Assembly: GCA_039105265.1 (NCBI GenBank)
Contig: JAPFFF010000058.1
Span: 496,001-560,000 of the forward strand
Length of the DNA: 64,000 nt
Direction: 5' to 3'
Source: Tritrichomonas musculus
Taxonomy: Eukaryota; Parabasalia; Tritrichomonadida; Tritrichomonadidae
The notes beneath the pieces were generated by a model, which was not told the DNA's origin, ran no database searches, and saw only the letters and a program-made list of their open reading frames with translations. The translations under genes and the position numbers were made by a program. This document shows positions 40,691-49,216 of this stretch, piece after piece. Numbering within the stretch: position 1 is the stretch's first letter; every line of letters begins with the position of its first letter.

Positions 40691-40704
40691 TTAATAACAA
40701 TTAA

Positions 40705-40938
40705 ATGTCTGCTATTAATCAAATGAGAACCGTTCATGATGATAAACACAAAAACTATTTTGATAGATTACAGTTAACGATGCAAAAGAATAGAACAAAA
40801 ATAAACTCAGCACCGACAGTGAAATGTTATAATGAAAAAGGTAATGTATTTCATGAACCACCTCCAAAAACGACTAAATCATTAAATCATCATGATTCAC
40901 TTAATCATTCGGTGGTTGTCAGGAGCAACAACATTTAA
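40705..40938 (+). CDS. small basic Polinton protein, unknown
   Basis: 77 residues, MSAINQMRTVHDDKHKNYF and onward; Lys/Asn/His-rich without a fold I recognise. Starts 14 bp from the divergent coiled-coil gene and its 3' end overlaps the opposite 158-residue gene by about 42 bp. The tight packing supports it as a gene, but the evidence is modest. Confidence 0.45.
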   Translation: MSAINQMRTVHDDKHKNYFDRLQLTMQKNRTKINSAPTVKCYNEKGNVFHEPPPKTTKSLNHHDSLNHSVVVRSNNI

Positions 40939-41373
40939 AATATATTCATTAATGACTTTTGATTGTTGGTCAACAACATTTGAAAGCTTATTGATATGTT
41001 CTTCAAGTATTTTATTTTTGTTGTTTAATTGATTGATTTGTTCAGTGAATTCATTTAATGATTCTTTCATTAGTGATATATCAGCTTTGATGTTGTCGTT
41101 TTCAAGTGTTTTAGTGATTGTGTTCCCAACTTTCTTCAAATAAATGTCGCCACCACATCGTTTACCGTCTGTACAATTACGTTTAGTGATTTTGTATTCA
41201 TTACCGTCATTAGTGATGATTTTATAAATCTTGTTCAAATAGTTAGTCGTTTGTGATTTCATTTGCTCGATATTCTTTTGATAGAACAAATTGAACTCTT
41301 CAATTGATTTAAATACTTTTGATTCATTTACATTATCATTTATTACTTTAAGTTCATTAATGTTTTCATTCAT
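40897..41373 (-). CDS. coiled-coil Polinton protein, unknown
   Basis: 158 residues. Long N-terminal helix, a central Cys/Lys patch (KRNCTDGKRCGGDIYLKKVG, about 65-84) that could bind nucleic acid or metal, then a coiled coil (EFTEQINQLNNKNKILEEHI, about 108-128). Family not recognised. Arranged in the same direction as the 84-residue protein upstream, 36 bp apart. Might be a virion or DNA-binding component; that is a guess. Confidence 0.55.
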   Translation of the reverse strand: MNENINELKVINDNVNESKVFKSIEEFNLFYQKNIEQMKSQTTNYLNKIYKIITNDGNEYKITKRNCTDGKRCGGDIYLKKVGNTITKTLENDNIKADISLMKESLNEFTEQINQLNNKNKILEEHINKLSNVVDQQSKVINEYILNVVAPDNHRMIK

Positions 41374-41409
41374 TTATAATTATATTAAATCATTATAATT
41401 CATTGTTTT

Positions 41410-41664
41410 TCATTTAACTTCATTCAATATTGATTTACCAAATCTCCCAACTCTGTCAGCAACATTTAAACCTGTATCAATTGCGTCAACAACCTGACCA
41501 ACACCAGGAATGAATTGTGTAATCGGTTTAACTCTGTCCATGATTTGCTTTCCAACATCAACAACTTTTGGAATTGCTTTAACTGCTTTCTGAGCAAATG
41601 ATTTAACTTTACCGCCAATTGATTTAAATGCGTTCTTGATTTTGTTGAATATACCTACGCCCAT
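41410..41664 (-). CDS. small amphipathic protein, minor-virion-protein-like
   Basis: 84 residues, basic, with an amphipathic start MGVGIFNKIKNAFKSIGGKV and a glycine/valine-rich middle ITQFIPGVGQVVDAIDTGL. Small proteins of this make-up next to the capsid gene recall the membrane-active or core proteins (pVI/pX-like) of adenoviruses and the PY-type proteins of Polintons. It starts 49 bp from the divergent capsid gene, which supports a virion role. The comparison rests on character and position rather than on a traced alignment. Confidence 0.6.
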   Translation of the reverse strand: MGVGIFNKIKNAFKSIGGKVKSFAQKAVKAIPKVVDVGKQIMDRVKPITQFIPGVGQVVDAIDTGLNVADRVGRFGKSILNEVK

Positions 41665-41713
41665 AATTTAATTAATGATAAAAGTGATTTATTTCCTTTT
41701 TATTCAATCATAA

Positions 41714-43657
41714 ATGTTATACCGAAACGAAAGAGCTCATAACCTTCGCACTGAAACAGGAAACGTTCTTCATGCATTTGAAGAGATGAGAAACATGATT
41801 AATGTCAATGACGGTACACGTTCATTTTCATTTAGAACTGTTGACTGTCATGACCAACCAGCTCCGTTTACAGCTGGTCAATATTCGCAAATAAGTTTAA
41901 CACATCCTGACCATTTCGTAAGTGATATTGATAAAGGTTTCTTAACATTTCACGTTAAATTAGATTTATCATTGAACACAGATATGAGTAAATTAAACGC
42001 CATTGATGACCCCAACAACTTGTACAAGCTGTTTGTTGGTTTCAAATCTTCAAATCAGTTGTTTGACAGGTTAGAGATTCTTCATAATAATGTCAATGTC
42101 GGATACCAACAGAATGAATGCATTCGTGAAGGCTTCTTGTATTCATCAGTTAAACCAGAAGCCGAGAAGAAACGCCGTAGATTCGTTCATTCATTGTGGG
42201 AAAACATTAGCAACTATTCACAGACACATGCAGGAGCTTATGTCAACTTGAATTCATTTAAGAACACAGGAAGAAGCGAAGTCGAATTTGATTTGAATGT
42301 TCCTTTTGATGATTTATTAGCTTTACAGGCATTTGATTTATTCCCTAATGGAATCATTGGTGATTTATCAATTCGTTTTCAAGTTAGTCCCGCTGGTCTT
42401 GTTTGGGCAGTATTAGACCCTTACACAGTTGCTGAAGCAAAAGTATTTCTTGAAGATAATGATTCAATATCGATGGAAGAATTAAACAGACTAAAGGAAA
42501 TCAAAGCACGAGGACACCTCAAACATCAATTCACACAAATTGGTAATCAAGCAGTGATTCCAGGACCTGGAGACAATCCAGACCCACCATCACCTGAACC
42601 AACACCAACGAAATATCAATTGAAGTATGAAGTTAGAGAACAATACGTATCTGCATCTGGAGGTGATTTCGATGAACTGATTGAAAATTGTTCATTAATA
42701 TTTAGCTTTACTGATGATGAATTTACTGAACTTGGAATTGAAAAGACTGATGATAATAAAGCAATTTGTCAAGCCCATTATACCAAAGAACATGGTAAAT
42801 TACCTCAACCATCACATGCAGGTCATGTTTACGTTAACTTTGTATCTAAAACTGAAGCCAACAAGTTGATGAGCGCTCATTATTCAAAACAAACAGCAAC
42901 ATTAACAGTTAATCGAATGACCATCACAGCTTGTAAATCTAATATGCAAGGCTTTGGTGTTTGTGAAGCTACAAGACAAGGAATTGAAGACATTTTAAGA
43001 CAAGGTTTAATCATTCCTTCACAAAAAGTTGATTATCATGCTTTTCCAATCGCTCCAGCAGCTAACGGAATCAAGTCAACATTGAATATCCCATTAATCA
43101 ATGCAACTAATTTATCAATCATGTTTCCAAAGCATCATAATGATTTAACTGTCTTTGAAAACCCAGTTTATCAAAATTGTTTCTTGAATATTGGTGGAAA
43201 GAACTTCCCAGACGAAAACGTTTCAACCATTGGTGCACGATTCTTTGAAAATCAATTAACGGCTGGTGATTTAGATGCAATCACTCTTTCATGCACAAAG
43301 GAATTTGAGGACTCAATGACAATGCCAAAGAATGACGCGAACGGTAAGAGATACAACAACACAATCAGTGATGCAACATCATTTGTATTCAACATTCAAA
43401 CAGAACGAGCAAGTGCAGGATATTGTTATGACGGACTTGATGGAGGTTTCGGAAACGTTCAGATACAAGTCAATGGGCAACCAATATATACAGGAGATGA
43501 TGACACATATTTCAATGTTGTTGAACCAGATGGAACCATTGTCAAACCACCCCCAACACAATTATTCATCACTCGTGATACTTATTTCAAACTATCATTA
43601 GAAGGTCTTGAATATCATGATGATTCAACGCCAGAAGGTTCACAAGCAAATGAATAA
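41714..43657 (+). CDS. probable major capsid protein (double jelly-roll type)
   Basis: 647 residues, the size usual for Polinton major capsid proteins, which build icosahedral shells from trimers. The sequence is beta-rich, with an N-terminal block SFSFRTVDCHDQPAPFTAGQ and a strand FLTFHVKLDLSL, a glycine/proline-rich middle (GPGDNPDPPSPEPTPT, about 285-300) that may be a surface loop, and a C-terminal half with a strand pattern and FYFKLSLEGLEYHD-like end. It is the largest beta-type protein next to the pVI/pX-like gene. Start: TTTTTATTCAATCATAAATG context. The assignment is mainly by length, position and composition. Confidence 0.65.
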   Translation: MLYRNERAHNLRTETGNVLHAFEEMRNMINVNDGTRSFSFRTVDCHDQPAPFTAGQYSQISLTHPDHFVSDIDKGFLTFHVKLDLSLNTDMSKLNAIDDPNNLYKLFVGFKSSNQLFDRLEILHNNVNVGYQQNECIREGFLYSSVKPEAEKKRRRFVHSLWENISNYSQTHAGAYVNLNSFKNTGRSEVEFDLNVPFDDLLALQAFDLFPNGIIGDLSIRFQVSPAGLVWAVLDPYTVAEAKVFLEDNDSISMEELNRLKEIKARGHLKHQFTQIGNQAVIPGPGDNPDPPSPEPTPTKYQLKYEVREQYVSASGGDFDELIENCSLIFSFTDDEFTELGIEKTDDNKAICQAHYTKEHGKLPQPSHAGHVYVNFVSKTEANKLMSAHYSKQTATLTVNRMTITACKSNMQGFGVCEATRQGIEDILRQGLIIPSQKVDYHAFPIAPAANGIKSTLNIPLINATNLSIMFPKHHNDLTVFENPVYQNCFLNIGGKNFPDENVSTIGARFFENQLTAGDLDAITLSCTKEFEDSMTMPKNDANGKRYNNTISDATSFVFNIQTERASAGYCYDGLDGGFGNVQIQVNGQPIYTGDDDTYFNVVEPDGTIVKPPPTQLFITRDTYFKLSLEGLEYHDDSTPEGSQANE

Positions 43658-43717
43658 ATAAATTGATTTCAATTGATGCTTAAGTTTTTAAATTGATTTT
43701 TTATTTTTGTTTCATAA

Positions 43718-44293
43718 ATGACTGAACAAGCAGCTGAGTTTGTACAATTAAAAGGCTTTGATGATTATGAAATATTGTCTGTCTATCCATTTACAATCAG
43801 ACGAAAAGACAATCATCTTGAAGTTAAAGAACATAACAGTGTAGACGGATATCCAAGAGTTCATTTGAACTCAAAAACATATTTCAAGCATAGAATAATT
43901 GCACTTCAATTTATTCCAAATGATGACCCAGAGCACAAGGACCAAGTTGACCATAAAAATAGAATAAGAAATGATTATCATATTGATAACCTTTTTTGGT
44001 GCACTCAAAGCACAAATCAAATGAATAAAGGCTCAAATAATGGCATCAAATATGAATATGTTGATGAGATATCTGATGAAGCAACAGTTATAAATGAATA
44101 CAACGGGTATGAATTCGAAAATTATTTCTATCATGAAAACAAGTTTTATTATTACAATGGATTGAGTTATCGAATATTACATATTAATGAAGATAAGAGA
44201 ACTCGAGCACTTTATGTTAATCTAATGAATACAGAAGGAAAACGAGTTCGAATTTATATAAACAAATTCAAGAAATTGTATGAAGTTGAATAA
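43718..44293 (+). CDS. NUMOD4/HNH homing-type endonuclease
   Basis: 191 residues. The N-terminal 60 residues (FVQLKGFDDYEILSVYPFTIR) form a NUMOD4-like module, followed by the HNH_3 core VDHKNRIRNDYHIDNLFWCT (about 78-97) and a C-terminal beta part. Such nucleases cut one allele and spread by repair. A paralogue of the same build is encoded at 52418-53056 on the other strand. TTTTTTATTTTTGT lies 8 bp before the start. It sits between the capsid and integrase genes. Confidence 0.82.
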   Translation: MTEQAAEFVQLKGFDDYEILSVYPFTIRRKDNHLEVKEHNSVDGYPRVHLNSKTYFKHRIIALQFIPNDDPEHKDQVDHKNRIRNDYHIDNLFWCTQSTNQMNKGSNNGIKYEYVDEISDEATVINEYNGYEFENYFYHENKFYYYNGLSYRILHINEDKRTRALYVNLMNTEGKRVRIYINKFKKLYEVE

Positions 44294-44351
44294 ATGAATT
44301 GATTTCATTAAATAATCGTCATTATATAATATCTTTATTTTTGCGATTCAA

Positions 44352-45428
44352 ATGAATGAATCAATCAACTATCCTTTCAAATCTAAATACAAGTACATCA
44401 AAGACACAAGCATTAAAACTGAGCCATATATTCCAGATCACCAATTGAAAACAGTAAAGAAACTATCAAAACCTGACTTCTCATTTGAGCCTCATTGTTG
44501 GGAAATGGATATAATGTTTGCGTTAAACAAAGCTTATCTTGTTCTTATCAATGTAAACACCAAATACTTAATTGTTGAACCAATTGATTACAAATCTGTG
44601 TTTTATGTAATCAAAGTAATTGATAAACTAGTCAATAAAAGGAATATCAGAATTGAAACAATTAAATGTGATGGTGAAAAGGCTTTTATATCAAATACAT
44701 TCAAAGACTATTGCAACGGTGAAGAGCTATATCAAACAAACAAACCGTCAATTAAAGTCAAAGCACCAAACAAAATAAAGTTAATCATTGATGATTCACC
44801 TTTCACGAATGCACATAAATGTGTTGATGCCGTAATCAGAACATTACGAAATGCTTTCGGTGAATCACAACAACGAATGACAAACAATGTATTGATACAA
44901 CAAACGGTTGAATGGTACAATAACACTCCTCATTCATCTCTTCGCTTATTGAATCCTTTATACACGTCATTTGACGAAGAAACTGATGAATACCTTGACA
45001 AACGACAATCAAAATACATTTATCTAACACCTCAACAGATGCAAGATGACCGCGACCTTGAATGGCAATACATAAGAGCTAAATCAATGCAATTGAAAGA
45101 GATTCAACAAAAACAACGATTTAAAGGTCTTCTGTCATACAAGCCCAAAAATATAATACTCATTCACACCGATTACGGAAAAACAGAAAAGAAACATGAA
45201 AAGCGAAGAAGAGTATTTAATGAACTTGCTGAATTCATTTGCTATGAGTCTGGAAACGTTAAATGTAAACTATTAAATCCTTTGCGTCAAACTAACAAAA
45301 CACGAAAGAATAAAACAATAATAACAGTTCCAATCATGTACACAAAATATGTTTGTTCATCAATAGATGCTTTGAATGATGATTATAAAATATTCTTTTT
45401 GACTTATAAAACGCAAAATGAAAGCTAA
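44352..45428 (+). CDS. Polinton integrase (retroviral-type)
   Basis: 358 residues; a member of the c-integrase family that joins the element ends to host DNA and makes the 6-bp duplication. An N-terminal basic part leads to the rve-type core: WEMDIMF (Asp near 53), a strand YLIVEPIDYKSV, IKCDGEKAF (Asp near 107), and the helix VDAVIRTLRNAFGE followed by VEWYNNTPHSSLR, the latter very typical of integrase cores. The C-terminal 120 residues are basic and may contact the element ends. TTTATTTTTG lies 8 bp before the start. Its end overlaps the next frame by 11 bp. Confidence 0.88.
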   Translation: MNESINYPFKSKYKYIKDTSIKTEPYIPDHQLKTVKKLSKPDFSFEPHCWEMDIMFALNKAYLVLINVNTKYLIVEPIDYKSVFYVIKVIDKLVNKRNIRIETIKCDGEKAFISNTFKDYCNGEELYQTNKPSIKVKAPNKIKLIIDDSPFTNAHKCVDAVIRTLRNAFGESQQRMTNNVLIQQTVEWYNNTPHSSLRLLNPLYTSFDEETDEYLDKRQSKYIYLTPQQMQDDRDLEWQYIRAKSMQLKEIQQKQRFKGLLSYKPKNIILIHTDYGKTEKKHEKRRRVFNELAEFICYESGNVKCKLLNPLRQTNKTRKNKTIITVPIMYTKYVCSSIDALNDDYKIFFLTYKTQNES

Positions 45429-45768
45429 ACAACCAATCACAAAACGATACTATCACACACAAACAAAAGATTTTAATCTTCCTGATGATTTCGTTTATAG
45501 TCGCAACAAGAAGTACATTGTTGTTCAGTATTGTGGTGCTGTTGTCAATCAACATATTGTCGGTGATTTGATGGTTCATTCAGATATTGTTGAATTCATG
45601 CCTTTCTGCGACCATTTCATTATGCTTGCTAACAGACGACAAACGAAATATCGAAAATATGAGTGTCTGAACAATACAAAAAAAGAGTATCATTTATGGT
45701 TCACAGATATGAAAGGAAACGTTATTGAACCTGAATCATTTATATTCAGTTGTCTTTTGATTTATTAA
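45418..45768 (+). CDS. small Polinton protein following the integrase, unknown
   Basis: 116 residues, beta-rich (KKYIVVQYCGAVVNQHIVGD; EYHLWFTDMKGNVIEPESF). Starts inside the last codons of the integrase gene and ends 12 bp before the next start, so it belongs to the same rightward gene row. Fold not recognised; a small single jelly roll or an integrase accessory are possible but unsupported. Confidence 0.5.
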   Translation: MKAKQPITKRYYHTQTKDFNLPDDFVYSRNKKYIVVQYCGAVVNQHIVGDLMVHSDIVEFMPFCDHFIMLANRRQTKYRKYECLNNTKKEYHLWFTDMKGNVIEPESFIFSCLLIY

Positions 45769-45780
45769 TGACTATTCAAA

Positions 45781-46899
45781 ATGGATTCTCATGTATTTTA
45801 TTTAAATCCGAATCAATTGGCTGATATGAGTAATTATAAAATTAATGGTGTAGCACCGATTGCATTTGCTATGATTACGACTACTGAATCAAGGTCAATT
45901 TATATTTTTCCATCAACTTTTACATTTCCGAGGCAAGTTCAAAGTATTTATAAAGGTACAACATTAACGACTAGACCTGCATGGATGTTATATTTAATTG
46001 GTGATGGAATTTATAGTCCGTCATACATATTTATACGAAAGATACTACCAGGATTTCAAGAACCTGTATTTGTATTATTAAATGATAACACACCTAAAGA
46101 TATAACAAATTATTATGTAGAATATGATGGTGAAGCTTATTTTAATAGAGTAAATTTCGCTTTTACTTATGAGGTATTCATGAATGCATTTAATAATATA
46201 ATTACTGCAGCTGATACAGGTTATAATCCTAATGCAAATAAAACATATATATCATTCACCGTTTATGATAATCCAAACTTAATACCGATAATTGATTTCT
46301 ATGATAACACAGAACCAGGTTCTGACACCAATGATATTAGAATACAAACAATGAACGATTTAAATCAAAATACGAATTATAAACCGAAGAAACCTGCACA
46401 TTTAGGTTTTCGAAATGATACTATATTCACTGAATATCCTATATTCAAACCAAATATAAAACCCGATAACGAAACAACAGCAAATGAAACAACAGAAAAT
46501 ATTAAATCATTAACTCCCAATCCACCAAGAAAGCATAAATCAAAAGAAAATGATAACAAAGTTCATTTTTCAGCATCAGCCATAAGTACAAAACCAAATT
46601 ATCCAACAAGCTATGAACCTATGGAAATTGAAGACGATTGGCATGTAAGAAATCAAAATCAATCACAAGGCTTTTATTTTGAAACACCAAATCCTAATAA
46701 GACATCAAATTATTCTGAACGACAACAAAACATAAATAATGATACTTTTGAAGACTTGTCAACTTCACTTGATAATCAGCAAGACCAGAAGCAACAACCA
46801 CAATCAACAAAACGTTATAGTTTTAGAATCGTTTCAGACCCAAATGACAAAAATAATAATAATAATAATAACAATAATGGAGGTTTTGATTTAAATTAA
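45781..46899 (+). CDS. Polinton protein with ordered beta-rich N-half and disordered tail, unknown
   Basis: 372 residues. Residues 1-175 look like a compact beta-rich domain (AFAMITTTESRSIYIFPSTF, YYVEYDGEAYFNRVNFAF), of a size that would fit a minor capsid (penton-type single jelly roll) protein. Residues 180-372 are Asn/Thr/Pro/Gln-rich, with an Asn run just before the end. It ends base to base against the opposite 764-residue gene. The minor-capsid idea is inference from size and position only. Confidence 0.5.
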   Translation: MDSHVFYLNPNQLADMSNYKINGVAPIAFAMITTTESRSIYIFPSTFTFPRQVQSIYKGTTLTTRPAWMLYLIGDGIYSPSYIFIRKILPGFQEPVFVLLNDNTPKDITNYYVEYDGEAYFNRVNFAFTYEVFMNAFNNIITAADTGYNPNANKTYISFTVYDNPNLIPIIDFYDNTEPGSDTNDIRIQTMNDLNQNTNYKPKKPAHLGFRNDTIFTEYPIFKPNIKPDNETTANETTENIKSLTPNPPRKHKSKENDNKVHFSASAISTKPNYPTSYEPMEIEDDWHVRNQNQSQGFYFETPNPNKTSNYSERQQNINNDTFEDLSTSLDNQQDQKQQPQSTKRYSFRIVSDPNDKNNNNNNNNNGGFDLN

Positions 46900-49194
46900 T
46901 TATTCATTATTCATTCTTTGATGTAATGGTTTAAGATTAACAGCAAAATTATCATATTTATTTTTGTTCTGCAATTTGCTTTCTTTAAGTTGTGCTTTGA
47001 ATGCTGTGTATCCACAATTTGGATATATATCTCTTTCTATTGCTGCAGAGATTCGTTTAATGAAATTATCTTTAACGTTCTTAATATCTTCTGGCGATGC
47101 TTCTTTAATTCCTTCTGCATTTCGTTTCAACCTGTTATATCCTTCTTGCTTACTTACATCAACATTGAAACCAACACCAAAGACAACATAATCAATGTAA
47201 TGCATTAATTCAGTAAATTGTTTACCCCAATTACTTGGTTCAGCCTTTAATTCTCCTGATGTGATATCAATAGCTTTATCAATAATCTTCTCAACATATG
47301 ATTGAACATTCTTTCCTAATACTGAAACATATTCTTTATTGTTCTGTTGTTTCCAATATACCCATTGTTCATATGTTAATATCTTTCCATTGAACTTATT
47401 GTCTTGAATGATTTCTTTGAAAGGAGCATCAAAGAGATAAGCAAATAACATATTTGATACAGCAAGGTAATTGATGAGTTTCTTCAAAGGAGATAATACA
47501 AAGAATTGTTCGTCATTCCAATACACTTTCCAGACTTTAGAAAAGATTGATGACCAATAAGAACTTGGTGTAATACGTTTGCTGACTCTTGCTTTTCCCA
47601 GACCCATAGGACCGTAATAATTTTCTAGCTCTTGCATTTCTTTTCTCTTTGTTAATTTGTATTGACCAGCATCCCAATCAATTTTCTTGATATCTTTATC
47701 AAATAATGATTGAATCCATTTATTGAACGGCATTTCTTTTCTTTCTTGTTTTGTTTTAATAACAGATTTCCAAACTTTCTTGTAAGGAGAAGCAAATACA
47801 AGCTTGTATCCGTTAATGATTGAAGGATTACCGTTCCTATCAATTAAAACAACATCATCAACTTTATCACCGTTCAAGTCTGTTATTGAGTTTCCTAACG
47901 GGTCTTTGGCATTTTCTGGTAATAAACGATATCTTGGTTTACCGTCTTTATCAACTGAATTCTTACAGTATTCAATAGCTGTATCACGACAAGCTGCATT
48001 CGGAATGTATTTGATTCTGAAGTTTCCGTTAATAATCATATCAATAAATTTATCTCTGTAATAGGATATATTACCACCAACACGAGGTATTTCAAGCTTG
48101 TCAAATGAATCCTTTAATGTTGAGTTAACAAGAGGCATATCTTTTTTATCACGACGTCCGCGAGTATTCTTTGAGGGTTGCTTTGCATTTCTTATTAATT
48201 CATCAAGTATTTCATCATCTGCTTTGTTATCTTCTGCATATCCTTTGTATTTCCTTGCAAAAGGTGATTTAATTTCTTGTGCTTCTTCTTCATTATCAAC
48301 ATATCTGTATGGTTGTTTTGCAGGTGTTTTTGTATATCTGTATGCTTCGGTTGCTGCTTCATTATCATCTTGCCAATCATCTAATTCATCATCATATAAT
48401 GATTGAAGAGGTCCGTTATTATTGTTGTTGTCGTCTGCCATTTTATTAGTTGAAAAATTATTTTTATTGTGTTCCTTTGATGGTTCAATAAAAGAATCAG
48501 ATAAATCATCGTTTTTCAATATTAATGACTCAGAATCTGATTCGCTTAATGTTATATTAAGTAATGAATCTTCACTGTCTTTAGGCAATTGTATTGTCGA
48601 GTCATTTTCATCAGAATCACTCGGAGTTATGCGTTTTCTTCTTGGTGTTCTTCGTTTATTAGTATCAAGTGTTGGTTCATGTATGCTTGTTCTCTTTCTT
48701 CTTCCTTTGGTGGTTTGTGGTGTTTGACTCTTTCGTGGTGGTTTGATGGGTGATGAACGAAAACCATCAGAGCTATAATTTAAATCATCGTTGACAACAA
48801 TATTGAAGTAATTGATAATGATATCAAGACTTTTTTTATCTGTTGTGTACTCTTTTAAACTAAGGAATCGATTACCTTTACTTTTAATACCTGCATTGAT
48901 TTTGTTCATCAATGAAACAAATCGACGAAACTTGACTTTCATTTCACGAATCTTTCCGACACTTCTTCCTGTATATTCATTGTTTTGTATTTGATACAAC
49001 AAATTAATTAAATCATTGGGGTGTTCTAGTTTGTATGTACTGAGAAACGTGTTCTTAAAATAATCTATCGGGTCCTCTAGTTCTTCATCATCATCAGGTT
49101 TAGATACCTCACTATCAAATATAGTTTCATCATCAATATTACTTAAATCTAATTCAAAGCTATCAGATGAATTATTTTTATCTTGTTTTGACAT
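46900..49194 (-). CDS. large Polinton protein with acidic/basic disordered N-half, unknown
   Basis: 764 residues. Residues 1-60 are acidic; 60-150 look helical (DLINLLYQIQNNEYTGRSVG); 160-360 are disordered with a strongly basic stretch (KGRRKRTSIHEPT, KRRTPRRKRITPSDSDEND) and an Asn run; 380-764 look folded and helical, with many aromatic residues (YYGPMGLGKARVSKRITPSSYWS; AYLFDAPFKEIIQD). It might be a DNA-binding virion protein or the terminal protein that primes the polymerase, as proteins of this size exist in other Polintons, but nothing decides it. Its start is only 22 bp from the divergent fibre-like gene. Confidence 0.6.
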   Translation of the reverse strand: MSKQDKNNSSDSFELDLSNIDDETIFDSEVSKPDDDEELEDPIDYFKNTFLSTYKLEHPNDLINLLYQIQNNEYTGRSVGKIREMKVKFRRFVSLMNKINAGIKSKGNRFLSLKEYTTDKKSLDIIINYFNIVVNDDLNYSSDGFRSSPIKPPRKSQTPQTTKGRRKRTSIHEPTLDTNKRRTPRRKRITPSDSDENDSTIQLPKDSEDSLLNITLSESDSESLILKNDDLSDSFIEPSKEHNKNNFSTNKMADDNNNNNGPLQSLYDDELDDWQDDNEAATEAYRYTKTPAKQPYRYVDNEEEAQEIKSPFARKYKGYAEDNKADDEILDELIRNAKQPSKNTRGRRDKKDMPLVNSTLKDSFDKLEIPRVGGNISYYRDKFIDMIINGNFRIKYIPNAACRDTAIEYCKNSVDKDGKPRYRLLPENAKDPLGNSITDLNGDKVDDVVLIDRNGNPSIINGYKLVFASPYKKVWKSVIKTKQERKEMPFNKWIQSLFDKDIKKIDWDAGQYKLTKRKEMQELENYYGPMGLGKARVSKRITPSSYWSSIFSKVWKVYWNDEQFFVLSPLKKLINYLAVSNMLFAYLFDAPFKEIIQDNKFNGKILTYEQWVYWKQQNNKEYVSVLGKNVQSYVEKIIDKAIDITSGELKAEPSNWGKQFTELMHYIDYVVFGVGFNVDVSKQEGYNRLKRNAEGIKEASPEDIKNVKDNFIKRISAAIERDIYPNCGYTAFKAQLKESKLQNKNKYDNFAVNLKPLHQRMNNE

Positions 49195-49216
49195 TGTTTA
49201 GTTTCTAATAAATTGA

